From Ancalomicrobiaceae bacterium (GTDB taxonomy: Bacteria; Pseudomonadota; Alphaproteobacteria; Rhizobiales; Ancalomicrobiaceae): 33,179 bases of DNA. Every line of letters begins with the position of its first letter. The first letter of the stretch is position 1. The DNA lies in contig JARLIU010000146.1 of the NCBI GenBank assembly GCA_031291595.1, positions 1-33,179 on the forward strand, written 5' to 3'. Shown piece after piece: positions 23,846 to 31,585 of the stretch. The position numbers and the translations under genes were made by a program. Below the pieces are notes generated by a model. It did no database searches, was not told where the DNA came from, and saw only the letters and a list, made by a program, of their open reading frames with translations.

Positions 23846-25337
23846 ATGCAACGATTTCCTGCTGGGTGACCGCATCGGCATCCCAGATGCCGACCATGCG
23901 ACCTGAGCGCATCACCATGATCCGGTCGGCGATGGTCATCACCTCTTCCATGTCGGAGGAGACGACGAGGATGGCGCGGCCTTCGGCCTTGAGCTTGCGC
24001 AGGATGGTGTAGATCTCGGCCTTGGCGCCGACATCGACGCCGACGGTCGGCTCGTCCAACAGCAGGATGTCCGGATGGATCTGCAGCCATTTGCCGATCA
24101 GCACCTTCTGCTGGTTGCCGCCGCTGAGCTTGGCGACTTCCTTGTGCGGCTCCGGCGGCAGGATGTTGAGATCGGCGATGGCGGCGCGCGACATGTCAGC
24201 GATGCGGCTGCGGCGCATCAAACCCCAATCGGTCACGTCGCCGAGCGCCGACATGATCAGATTCTGCTCGACCGACATCTTCAGCATCAGGCCGTCGCGG
24301 TGGCGATCCTCCGGCACGAAACCGACGCCGCGGCCGATGCCGTCGGCGGGATTGCGCGGCCGCACCTCGGTGCCGTCGATGACGATGGTGCCGCTGTCGA
24401 AGCGGTCGGCGCCGAAGATCGAGCGGACCAACTCGGTGCGTTTCGAGCCGATCAGGCCGGTGATACAGAAGATCTCGCCGGCATAAACCTCGAAGTCGAT
24501 CCCCTCGAACAGACCTTTGCGTCCGAGATGGTTGACCGCGAGCTTGACCGTGCCGGTGCCGCGGGCCGAGCGCGACCGCCGTGCATGGGCGCCGGCGTCA
24601 GCGGCCAACCGCTCGCCGATGAACTTCTGCAACAACTGCTGGCGGGTGATGTCGGCGATATTCCAGTCGGCGACGACGCGGCCGTCCCGCAGCACGGTGA
24701 CGGTGTCGCAGACCTCGAAGATCTCGTCGAGGATGTGCGAGATGTAGACGATGCCGACGCCGTTGCGCTTCAGGGTGCGGATGGTGCGGAACAGATTGGC
24801 GACCTCTTCGTGGGCGAGCCACGCGGTCGGCTCGTCCATCAGCAGGATCTTGGCATCGAGCGACAGCGCCTTGGCGATCTCCACCTCCTTCTGCTTGACG
24901 GTCGGAAGATCGGCGACGGTGGCGTCGAGATCGAGATCGATCTCGTAGCGGGCGATGAGCGCCTCGGCCTCTCTGCGCTGGCGGGGTCGATCGAGCAGCC
25001 CCAAGCCGCGGGTCGGCTGCCGGCCGAGGAAGATATTGTCGAGCACGCTCATCGCCGGGGCGAGGTTGGAGTGCTGGTAGATGCAGGCGACGCCGCGCGC
25101 CAGCATTTCGGCCGGTCGGCCGGTCTCGACGATCTCGCCGCCGATCTCGACTTCGCCGGTGGTCGGGCGGATGGCGCCGGTCAGGATCTTGATCAGGGTC
25201 GACTTGCCGGCGCCGTTGGCACCGACCAGCGAGCGGACCTCGCCCGCCCGGATCTCGACCGAGGCGTCGGCGAGGGCAACGAGCGTTCCGAAGGTCTTGC
25301 CCAACCCACGGGCACGGAGGAGGGGAGCACCGGTCAT
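23829..25337 (-). CDS. CUT2-type sugar ABC transporter ATP-binding protein (operon C)
   Basis: A 502-residue duplicated ATPase. Domain 1 has Walker A GANGAGKST and Walker B ILLMDEPTAWL, with the signature replaced by LPTVKQKEVEIAKAL. Domain 2 has GLIGSKRTEL at the Walker A position (a lysine is present but the GxGK spacing is lost), signature LSGGNQQKVLIGKWL and a normal Walker B ILLLDEPTVGVDV. So its second site is less eroded than those of operons A and B. The start at 25337 overlaps the permease stop (ATGA); the much longer open frame upstream is an overlap with the permease gene. Confidence 0.92.
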   Translation of the reverse strand: MTGAPLLRARGLGKTFGTLVALADASVEIRAGEVRSLVGANGAGKSTLIKILTGAIRPTTGEVEIGGEIVETGRPAEMLARGVACIYQHSNLAPAMSVLDNIFLGRQPTRGLGLLDRPRQRREAEALIARYEIDLDLDATVADLPTVKQKEVEIAKALSLDAKILLMDEPTAWLAHEEVANLFRTIRTLKRNGVGIVYISHILDEIFEVCDTVTVLRDGRVVADWNIADITRQQLLQKFIGERLAADAGAHARRSRSARGTGTVKLAVNHLGRKGLFEGIDFEVYAGEIFCITGLIGSKRTELVRSIFGADRFDSGTIVIDGTEVRPRNPADGIGRGVGFVPEDRHRDGLMLKMSVEQNLIMSALGDVTDWGLMRRSRIADMSRAAIADLNILPPEPHKEVAKLSGGNQQKVLIGKWLQIHPDILLLDEPTVGVDVGAKAEIYTILRKLKAEGRAILVVSSDMEEVMTIADRIMVMRSGRMVGIWDADAVTQQEIVAYVGGE

Positions 25338-26320
25338 GGGTTGGCCGCCTGTTTCGCGAGGATCGCCCGGGCCCGGCGTTGCACGAGCAAGCGGTCGTAC
25401 CAGACGGCGCCGAGCAGGATGAGGCCGGTCAGCACCGGCTGGGCATAGGTCGGGATGCCGACCAGGTTGAGGCCGATCAGCACGACCCCCAACAGGAACG
25501 CGCCGATCACCGGACCGAACACGTTGCCGATGCCGCCCTGCAGGCTGACGCCGCCGATGATCGCCGCGGCGATCGCCGACATTTCGATGCCGATGCCGAG
25601 GCTCTCGGTGGAGGTGGTCATGCGCGACACCAGCACCAGCGCGGCGAAGCCCGCACACAGGCCCGAGATCGAATAGGAGATGATCACCGCCCGATCGACG
25701 TTGATGCCGCACAGCCGGGCGGCCTCGACGTTGCCGCCGATGGTGTAGAGGTCGCGGCCGAATTTGGTGACGCCAAGCAGCAGCTGGACCACCGCGAACA
25801 CGATGAGCAGCAGGAAGAAGGCATAGGGCACATGGCCGACGTAGTCGTCGAAGGCGACGATCAGCGGATCGGTGATCGGCCGCGTCGCGATTTCCGGCCA
25901 GATCTGACGGCCGGAGATGGCGTAGGTGAGGCCGCGATAGGCCGCCATGGTCGCCAGGGTGGCGATGAACGGCTGCAGCTTGAGCTTGGCGATTAGCACG
26001 CCGTTGACCGCCCCAGCCAGCGTCGCCAGCACCAGGGCCCCCGGCAGCACGATCCAACCGGGCAGACCGAGCACGATGTAGGCGTCAAACGCGGCCATGC
26101 CGGCCAGCGCCATGATCGAGCCGACGCTGAGGTCGATGCCGCCGAGCAGCAGCGGCAGCGATTGGCCGACCGCGAGAATGGCGGTGTGCGAAAAGCCGAT
26201 CAGCACGTTCTCGAGATTGCCGGTGGTACGAAACGATCCGGAGAGCCAACAGAAGACGGCAATGGTCACCACGAAAACAATGATGAGTTCGCGGTTGGGA
26301 AGGCGTGCCGTTCGGATCAT
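25334..26320 (-). CDS. CUT2-type ABC transporter permease 1 (operon C)
   Basis: A 328-residue RbsC-family membrane protein with the motif LLGGIDLSVGSIMALAG, the loop TIGGNVEAARLCGINV and the C-terminal AIIGGVSLQGGIGNVFGPV block. Its gene lies about 95 bases after the binding-protein stop, across a strong hairpin, and is coupled by a 4-base overlap to the ATPase. Confidence 0.9.
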   Translation of the reverse strand: MIRTARLPNRELIIVFVVTIAVFCWLSGSFRTTGNLENVLIGFSHTAILAVGQSLPLLLGGIDLSVGSIMALAGMAAFDAYIVLGLPGWIVLPGALVLATLAGAVNGVLIAKLKLQPFIATLATMAAYRGLTYAISGRQIWPEIATRPITDPLIVAFDDYVGHVPYAFFLLLIVFAVVQLLLGVTKFGRDLYTIGGNVEAARLCGINVDRAVIISYSISGLCAGFAALVLVSRMTTSTESLGIGIEMSAIAAAIIGGVSLQGGIGNVFGPVIGAFLLGVVLIGLNLVGIPTYAQPVLTGLILLGAVWYDRLLVQRRARAILAKQAANP

Positions 26321-26366
26321 CCTATTTCCTTATCAGCATGGACGAAGCACGGTTGGGCGCGCCGAG

Positions 26367-26404
26367 CCGGCGGACAGGCGGGTGATCCTCCGCCCGTCCG
26401 CCGG
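26367..26404 (-). terminator. Strong intra-operon hairpin between binding protein and permease
   Basis: CCGGCGGAC (26367-26375) pairs perfectly with GTCCGCCGG (26396-26404). After one mismatch, GGCGG (26377-26381) pairs with CCGCC (26390-26394), leaving an 8-base loop. No T run follows on the minus strand. It lies 12 bases past the binding-protein stop and probably raises binding-protein mRNA relative to the membrane components. Confidence 0.55.
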
Positions 26405-26415
26405 TCGGAGCTCAA

Positions 26416-27456
26416 TCACCAGCGCTGAGACGGCTGAATCGAGGCGACCGTCTCTTTGGTGGCGATGACGTAGGGCATCAGCAGATAGCCCTGCTCGGCG
26501 AAGGCTGTCGCCGGAACGCCGCCGGTCGCCAGCACCGTCGCCACCGCCGCCGCGAAGCGGCCCTGCTGGAAGACGTCGGTGAACTGGGTGCCGGCGAGTT
26601 CGCCGCGCTCGATCGACTCAAGCGCGTCCTTTTCGCCGTCGTTGCCGAAGATCACCACCTTGTCGATGATGCCCTTGGTCTTGGCGACGTCGACCGCGCC
26701 GAGCGCCATCGAGTCGTTGACGCCATAGACGCCACCGATGTCGGGATTGGCGGCGAGCAGCGTCGAGAACACGTCCTGGGCCTTCTTGCGATCCCAGTCG
26801 GCGACCTGATCGGCGATAACCTTGATGCCGGGATGGTGCCGCTTCAGGCCTTCCATGAAGCCGTTGGTGCGGGCGTCGCGCACGGTCTGGCCGGGAGGAG
26901 CATTGATGATGACGACCTTGCCCTGGCCGCCCATCTTGTCGCCCATCGCCTTGGCGATCTCGATGGCGCCCAGGTAGTGGCTCATCTCGATGTGGGCGGC
27001 GTGCGGCGCAGTCGCGTCAATGTTGAGGGTGATCACCGGAATGCCGGCGCGGGCCGCCTTCTTGACGGACGGGGCGAGCGCGACGCTGTCGGCCGGCTGC
27101 AGGAAGATCGCGGCGACCTTGTCGTTGATCACGGTGTCCATCAGGCTGATCTGCACGTCGGCCTTGTTCTGGCCGTCGAGCAGCTGATAGTCGATATTGC
27201 CCTGCACCTTGAAGACCTCGGCGAGACCTTCCGACCACGCGGTCGACACGGTGTGCGGCTGGTGCTGAATGAACACCATCTTGCGCCGCTTGGTGGACGG
27301 CGCAGCCATCGCCGGGCCGCTCGAAGCGGTCAGGGCGACGCCGCCGACCGCACCCGTGGCGGCGGCACCGGCGGCGAGCGCCATCAACGAGAATCCGCCG
27401 AGGATCTGGCGGCGCGTGCCGGTCGTGCCTTCGTGGGCGGGGATTTTCTTGGACAT
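26416..27456 (-). CDS. CUT2-type sugar ABC transporter substrate-binding protein with Tat-like signal (operon C)
   Basis: A 346-residue periplasmic binding protein. The N-terminus has TRRQILGG followed by a long alanine/glycine-rich hydrophobic stretch and a possible cut after PAMA (about residue 51), which looks like a twin-arginine export signal rather than the plain Sec signals of the other two binding proteins. The mature part has the ribose-binding fold: FIQHQPHTV, ISLMDTVINDKVAAIFLQPAD, IPVITLNID, GKVVIINAPPGQTVRDARTNGF and VYGVNDSMALGAV. AAGGAGG is placed 4 bases before the ATG. It follows the SMP-30 lactonase gene, suggesting a sugar or sugar-lactone solute. Confidence 0.9.
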   Translation of the reverse strand: MSKKIPAHEGTTGTRRQILGGFSLMALAAGAAATGAVGGVALTASSGPAMAAPSTKRRKMVFIQHQPHTVSTAWSEGLAEVFKVQGNIDYQLLDGQNKADVQISLMDTVINDKVAAIFLQPADSVALAPSVKKAARAGIPVITLNIDATAPHAAHIEMSHYLGAIEIAKAMGDKMGGQGKVVIINAPPGQTVRDARTNGFMEGLKRHHPGIKVIADQVADWDRKKAQDVFSTLLAANPDIGGVYGVNDSMALGAVDVAKTKGIIDKVVIFGNDGEKDALESIERGELAGTQFTDVFQQGRFAAAVATVLATGGVPATAFAEQGYLLMPYVIATKETVASIQPSQRW

Positions 27457-27481
27457 GTTGCCTCCTTGTGATCGTTCTGTG

Positions 27482-27493
27482 CGTCACATGACG
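27482..27493. promoter_or_regulatory. Small inverted repeat before the operon C binding-protein gene
   Basis: CGTCA and TGACG flank two bases, 26 bases upstream of the binding-protein start. An 8-bp palindrome GATGCATC follows at 27498-27505. They may form an operator; the binder is unknown. Confidence 0.3.
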
Positions 27494-27521
27494 AGTTGAT
27501 GCATCGTCGCACGGGGCCCGT

Positions 27522-27540
27522 GCTCCCAAGGGGAGGGAGC
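27522..27540 (-). repeat. Small hairpin upstream of the operon C binding-protein gene
   Basis: GCTCCC (27522-27527) and GGGAGC (27535-27540) form a 6-bp stem with a 7-base loop, in the 180-base gap between the lactonase and the binding-protein gene. Confidence 0.3.
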
Positions 27541-27598
27541 GGCAGGATATAGCTCCGCCGGTCGCATCGACGCCCGCGGGGGCTCCGATCCGTTCAGT

Positions 27599-27616
27599 CT
27601 CGCGCCGGCGCGCGAG
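27599..27616 (-). terminator. Hairpin after the SMP-30 lactonase gene
   Basis: CTCGCGC (27599-27605) and GCGCGAG (27610-27616) form a 7-bp stem with a tetraloop, 20 bases beyond the lactonase stop. No T run follows on the minus strand. It could partly separate the lactonase transcript from the transporter genes. Confidence 0.4.
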
Positions 27617-27636
27617 GTAGGCGATCTCGACCGCGG

Positions 27637-28554
27637 TCAGTGCGGCCGGGGGACGGTGCCACGCGTCGCGACCCGCACCCGGTAGAGCGACGTGGTCGCC
27701 GTGAGGAACAGGGTGTGGCCGTCGGCGCCACCGAAGCACAGGTTGGCGACGGTCTCCGGAACCAGGATGCGGCCGAGCCGCACGCCGTCCGGAGCGTAGC
27801 AGTGGACGCCGTCGCCAGCGCTGATCCACACGCGGTCATCCTCATCGACCCTGAGCCCGTCGGGCACGCCCGGGGCGATGTCGGCGAACACCCGCGACCG
27901 CGCCAGGCTGCCGTCGTCCTCGACGTCGAAGGCGCGGACGTGGTGCGGGGCGGTCGGATCGTGGCTGAAGCCGGAGTCGGCGACGTAGAGGGTGCGCTCG
28001 TCGCAGGAGAAGGCGAGGCCGTTGGGCTGGACAAAATCGGTGGCGACCGGCCGCACCTCGCGGTCGGTGCCGACGCGATAGACCCAGTGGCCGGGCTGCT
28101 CGGAAGCGGCGGGATAGCCCTCGAGCGGCGAGATGATGCCGTAGGTCGGGTCGGTGAACCAGATCGTGCCGTCCGAGCGGACGACGACGTCGTTGGGAGA
28201 GTTCAGCCGCCGACCCTGGTAGCGGTCAGCGATGACCACGCGACGGCCATCGGCCTCGGTCAGCACGACGTGGCGCGACCCGTGTTCGCAACTGATCAGT
28301 CGCCCCTCGCGGTCTCGGGTATTGCCGTTGGAGAAGTTCGAATCGGCGCGGAACACCTCGATGCCGCCAGCTTCCGACCAGCGCAGCATGACATGGTTGT
28401 AGATGTCGCTGAACAGTAGAAAACCGCCGTCGGCATCCGACCAGACCGGACCCTCGGCCCAGCCGCAACCGGTGTGGAGGCGCTCCAGCTCCGCCGTCGG
28501 CGACACGAGTGCCTCGAAACGCCGATCTTCCGGCACTGATATCGACCCAACCAT
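27637..28554 (-). CDS. SMP-30/gluconolactonase/LRE-like family lactonase
   Basis: A 305-residue beta-propeller hydrolase. GCGWAEGPVWSDADGGFLLFSDI holds the first metal glutamate of the family. RDREGRLISCEHGSR, LNSPNDVVVRSDGTIWFTDPTYG (with the catalytic-region asparagine) and FVQPNGLAFSCDERTLYVADSG follow, and DGLRVDEDDRVWISAGDGVHCY provides the last metal aspartate. Members open aldonolactones. The ATG at 28554 (MVGSISVPED) gives the usual family length; the open frame back to 28659 would run through the predicted promoter. It is first on the minus strand before the third importer and likely acts on the oxidised form of the same sugar. Confidence 0.88.
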   Translation of the reverse strand: MVGSISVPEDRRFEALVSPTAELERLHTGCGWAEGPVWSDADGGFLLFSDIYNHVMLRWSEAGGIEVFRADSNFSNGNTRDREGRLISCEHGSRHVVLTEADGRRVVIADRYQGRRLNSPNDVVVRSDGTIWFTDPTYGIISPLEGYPAASEQPGHWVYRVGTDREVRPVATDFVQPNGLAFSCDERTLYVADSGFSHDPTAPHHVRAFDVEDDGSLARSRVFADIAPGVPDGLRVDEDDRVWISAGDGVHCYAPDGVRLGRILVPETVANLCFGGADGHTLFLTATTSLYRVRVATRGTVPRPH

Positions 28555-28572
28555 GGTCCACCCTGGTGATCT

Positions 28573-28589
28573 GGCAGCAAATCGCTGCC
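28573..28589. promoter_or_regulatory. Inverted repeat in the lactonase leader
   Basis: GGCAGC and GCTGCC flank five AT-rich bases (AAATC), 19 bases upstream of the lactonase start. The size fits a LacI- or GntR-type operator, or a small leader hairpin. Confidence 0.4.
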
Positions 28590-28614
28590 GATCCGTCTTT
28601 CTGTTTCTTGACGT

Positions 28615-28644
28615 TAAAAAGCACCTCGGCGCTCTCTTTGTCAA
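28615..28644 (-). promoter_or_regulatory. Possible promoter of the lactonase gene
   Basis: A perfect TTGACA lies on the minus strand (plus-strand 28639-28644), followed after 18 bases by the T-rich hexamer TTTTTA (28615-28620), a poor -10. The surroundings are strikingly AT-rich for this window, with arms CAAAAT and ATTTTG further upstream. Transcript start would be near 28608. Confidence 0.4.
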
Positions 28645-28727
28645 AATGTTTTTTTGCAATTTTGGAGGGAAGGAAGCAGCGACGGCGGCAGGTTTCGTCG
28701 CTCCGCATGGCCCCGCCGGGACCGCGG

Positions 28728-29651
28728 TCAGCGCCGCTGCGACACCCGTGCGAGCCTGAGTTCGCCGCGCTCGATCGAGGCGAACAGGCTGAGGCGAGCT
28801 GTCTGGAGATGAGCCAGCACCACAGTACGGATCGCGTCGCGGTCACGGCTGCGCAGAGCGGCGATATAGGCGAGATGTTCCTGGATGGCGACGACGCGGT
28901 GTTGCTTTTCGTCGTCTTTGATCCACTGGTAATGGTAATGGAAAATCAAGCTTGAGAGCGCATGGAACCTTTCGACGAAGCGGTTCCGCGAGGCGGAATT
29001 CACCAGCATATGCAGATCGTTGTCGACCTCGGAGAACGCCGCGCGGGATCCGTCGATATCCGCCAGCAGCTCGATGTGACGCTGCTCCAACTTCGACAGG
29101 GCCTGCCATGCGGGGTCGTGCGGCGGCAGTTCGGCAAAGGCCAGCGCCGACCGGAGTTCGAACATTTCGCGCACGTCGGACAATTAGCGGGCGAAATCGA
29201 GATCGAATCCAAGAAACACCCAGCTGCTGTTCCGGCACCGCTTGAGCAGGCCGCATTGATTGAATTCGCTGAGATATTCCCGTAATGCGGACGGCGAGAC
29301 CGAGAATTGGCGCGCCAATTCGAGATTGTTGATCTGCTGCCCTGGGCGGATCTCGCGGCGCAACACCATGTCCATGAACCGCCGTTCGATGGTGTTGCGG
29401 ACCGACCGCGTCTCATCCTCGGGAAAGAATTCGCTGGGCTCGGGGCGGCGCACGGCGATCCGGCGGCGTCCGTCGGCACTGATGATTCCCTGGGCGAGCA
29501 ACGACTTGAACAGCGCGTGGACGGTCGTTCGGCTGACCCCGAGCGACCGCGCCCAGCCGCTCTCGGCGCCGAGATCGCTGCCCGGTTCGATGCTGGCGAG
29601 CATCCCCAGACATTGATTGAAGGCCCGCTTGTAGATGTCGTTGAATTTCAT
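28728..29651 (-). pseudogene. GntR/FCD regulator with two N-terminal HTH domains, interrupted by an in-frame TAA
   Basis: One minus-strand frame runs from the ATG at 29651 to a stop at 28728, about 307 codons, broken only by a TAA at 29184-29186. Before the stop are a first winged-HTH-like segment (ARSLGVSRTTVHALFKSLLAQGII) and a second (RRFMDMVLRREIRPGQ, LARQFSVSPSALREYLSEFNQCGLL). After it, with no frame change, comes the FCD domain (DVREMFELRSALAFAEL ... HEHLAYIAAL-like helices, including IQEHLAYIAALRSRDRDAIRTVVLAHL). The TAA sits exactly at the HTH-FCD linker. A TTG follows it directly, but no ribosome-binding sequence supports restart. It is most simply a nonsense-mutated gene. It would have regulated operon C, whose lactonase gene lies just downstream on the same strand. 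Confidence 0.75.
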
Positions 29652-29703
29652 GGTGAATGATCCGAGCTCCGGAAACGGGGACGTCGGTCGATAGCGAAGT
29701 TTC

Positions 29704-29733
29704 CATATATTGACTTTTATCATTAATAAGCAA
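29704..29733 (-). promoter_or_regulatory. Possible promoter of the interrupted GntR gene
   Basis: On the minus strand TTGCTT (plus-strand 29728-29733), an 18-base spacer and TATATG (29704-29709) lie in a short AT-rich island 50-80 bases before the ATG at 29651. The gap between this and the LysR gene shows only a small GCGCC/GGCGC stem near 29800. Confidence 0.4.
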
Positions 29734-29877
29734 GGGGCCGACGGTTCGCGCCTCACCCACTTCGAGAAGCTCCCTGCAGCAACAGCTTCGTCGCCGAAGC
29801 GCCGATCAGGCGCCGGTCGACCGCTGCCCGACTTGCTGTGCCAGAAAGGTGTTGCGACGCCGCAGCGAAGTGGCGGG

Positions 29878-30774
29878 TCACTCGCCGCGATAGCGCAGCA
29901 CGTCGACGAAGAGCGCCAGCGCCGGCGACGAGTGGCGCCGGCTCGGGTAATAGAGATGATAGCCGGGAAAATAGGGGCACCAATCCTCCAACACCCGCAT
30001 CAAGCTGCCTTCCACCACATGGGACAGCACCTGATCCTCGGGCAGGCAGGCGATGCCGAGCCCGTCGAGGGCCGAGCTGAGCCTGAGCGCGAGGCTGTTG
30101 AACACAAGCTGGCCTTCACCGCGAACGTTCACCTCTCGCCCGTCCCGCTCGAGCTCCCAGGGGAACAAACCGCCGTAGGTCGGCAGCCGCATATTGATGC
30201 AGTTGTGCGATGCCAGATCCTGCGGGGTACGTGGGATCGGCCGGACGGCGAAATAGCCCGGCGCGGCCACGACCGCCATGCGCATCTCAGGCCCGATCTT
30301 CACCGCGATCATGTCCTTGGCGATCTGCTCGCCCATTCGGACGCCGGCATCGTAGCCCTCGGACACGATATCGATCAGGCCGTAGTCGACGATGATCTCG
30401 ACATTGATGTCCGGGTAGTCCGGCAGGAAGCGTTTCAGCGCCGGCTGCAGGATGGAGACGGCGGGATGTTCTCCGGCGGTGATGCGAACCGGGCCCGCCG
30501 GCTTGTCGCGCAGCTCGCTGAGCGAGGCGATCTCGGTCTCAATCTCCTCGAACCGCAGAGCGACGGTCCGCAGCAGCCGTTCGCCGGCTTCCGTCGGGGA
30601 GACGCTCCGCGTGGTGCGGGTGAGCAGGCGCAGGCCGAGCCGTTCTTCCAGTGCCTTGATCGTCTGGCTGAGAGCCGATTGCGACACGCCGATCTTGGCC
30701 GCCGCCCGGGTGAAGCTGCGCTCCTTGGCGACGATGGCGAAGGCGGCCAGATCGTTGAAGTTCTCGTGCGCCAT
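29878..30774 (-). CDS. LysR family transcriptional regulator
   Basis: A 298-residue LysR protein of standard length. The N-terminal winged HTH is clear (FAIVAKERSFTRAAAKIGVSQSALSQTIKALEERLGLRLLTRTTRSVSPTEAG, shown here only as the region 12-60). The effector domain follows, with GPVRITAGEHPA, YPDINVEIIVDYGLIDIVSEGYDAGVRMGE and LPTYGGLFPWEL. GGTGG lies 8 bases before the ATG. It is divergent from the SDR gene at 30872, a very common LysR-oxidoreductase pairing, so it probably controls that gene, which is now broken. Confidence 0.9.
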   Translation of the reverse strand: MAHENFNDLAAFAIVAKERSFTRAAAKIGVSQSALSQTIKALEERLGLRLLTRTTRSVSPTEAGERLLRTVALRFEEIETEIASLSELRDKPAGPVRITAGEHPAVSILQPALKRFLPDYPDINVEIIVDYGLIDIVSEGYDAGVRMGEQIAKDMIAVKIGPEMRMAVVAAPGYFAVRPIPRTPQDLASHNCINMRLPTYGGLFPWELERDGREVNVRGEGQLVFNSLALRLSSALDGLGIACLPEDQVLSHVVEGSLMRVLEDWCPYFPGYHLYYPSRRHSSPALALFVDVLRYRGE

Positions 30775-30871
30775 TCATTATCCCACCTTATCAGACCATG
30801 CCGATTATAGCGCCCAATCAAGATCGCACGCGCACGCTAGATTGCCGTCCGACACGAGAAAGGAACATGCG
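30775..30871. promoter_or_regulatory. Divergent LysR/SDR control region
   Basis: A 97-base gap between divergent genes. TTATCCCACCTTATC near the LysR end contains a direct repeat of TTATC and may be part of the LysR binding site. AAAGGA lies 7 bases before the SDR start. No strong promoter hexamers are evident for the SDR gene. Confidence 0.35.
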
Positions 30872-31580
30872 ATGACGACTTGGCTGATCACCAGATGCTC
30901 GACCGGCTTGGGAAAGAGCTTAGCGCGAGCCGTTCTCGAGGCGGGCTTAAACGTGGTGGCCACGGCTCGCGACGCGGCGGCGGTGCAGGACATCGTTGCG
31001 GCTTCCCCCACAAGACCGCGCTCGCCGCGGCGCTGGACGTCACCGATAAGGACGCGGTCGAAGGTGCCGTCAAGCTGGCGCAAGACCGTTTCGGATCCAT
31101 CGACGTGCTCGTCAACAATGCCGGCTACGGCTATCGCGCCGCGGTCGAGGAAGGCGATGACAGGGAAGTCGCAGCGCTGTTTGCCACTAATTTCTTCGGC
31201 ACCGTCTCGATGATCAAGGCGGTGCTCCCGGGCATGCGGGCACGCCGCAGCGGCACGATCCTCAATGTCTCCTCGATCGCCGGCCGGTTGGCGGCGCCCG
31301 GTTCCGGCTACTACTCAGCCAGCAAATTCGCCATCGAAGGCCTGTCGGACGCGCTGCGCAAGGAGGTCGCGCCGCTCGGCATCCGGGTGACGGTCATCGA
31401 GCCAGGGGCATTCAGAACGGATTTCGCCGGCCGCTCGCTGCATCAGGCCAGCGCCGACATCGCTGATTATGCCTCGACCGCCGGACCGAGGCGGAAGGAG
31501 AACGACAAGACGCATGGCACGCAGGCTGGCGATCCGGAGCGAGCCGCGCGCGCCCTCGTCAAGCTCGTCGAAGGCTCCAC
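30872..31580 (+). pseudogene. Short-chain dehydrogenase/reductase, frameshifted and lacking its C-terminus
   Basis: The gene opens MTTWLITRCSTGLGKSLA, the nucleotide-binding TGxxxGxG motif with arginine in place of the first glycine (TRCSTGLG). It reads well to VVATARDAAAVQDIVAASP. At the C5 run near 31007-31011 the SDR sequence then moves to another frame: HKTALAAALDVTDKDAVEG, VLVNNAGYGY, ILNVSSIAG and the active-site YYSASK are all there. One extra C would restore it. The similarity fades after DPERAARALVKLVEG near 31575, some tens of residues short of a normal SDR end, just where the next gene starts. So it has both a frameshift and a truncated tail. Confidence 0.75.
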
Positions 31581-31585
31581 CTTCC

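Noticed and set aside
22352-23869. A 505-codon plus-strand open frame across the GntR/FCD gene and permease
   Set aside because: It crosses two well-supported minus-strand genes and their intergenic palindromes, and shows no family features.
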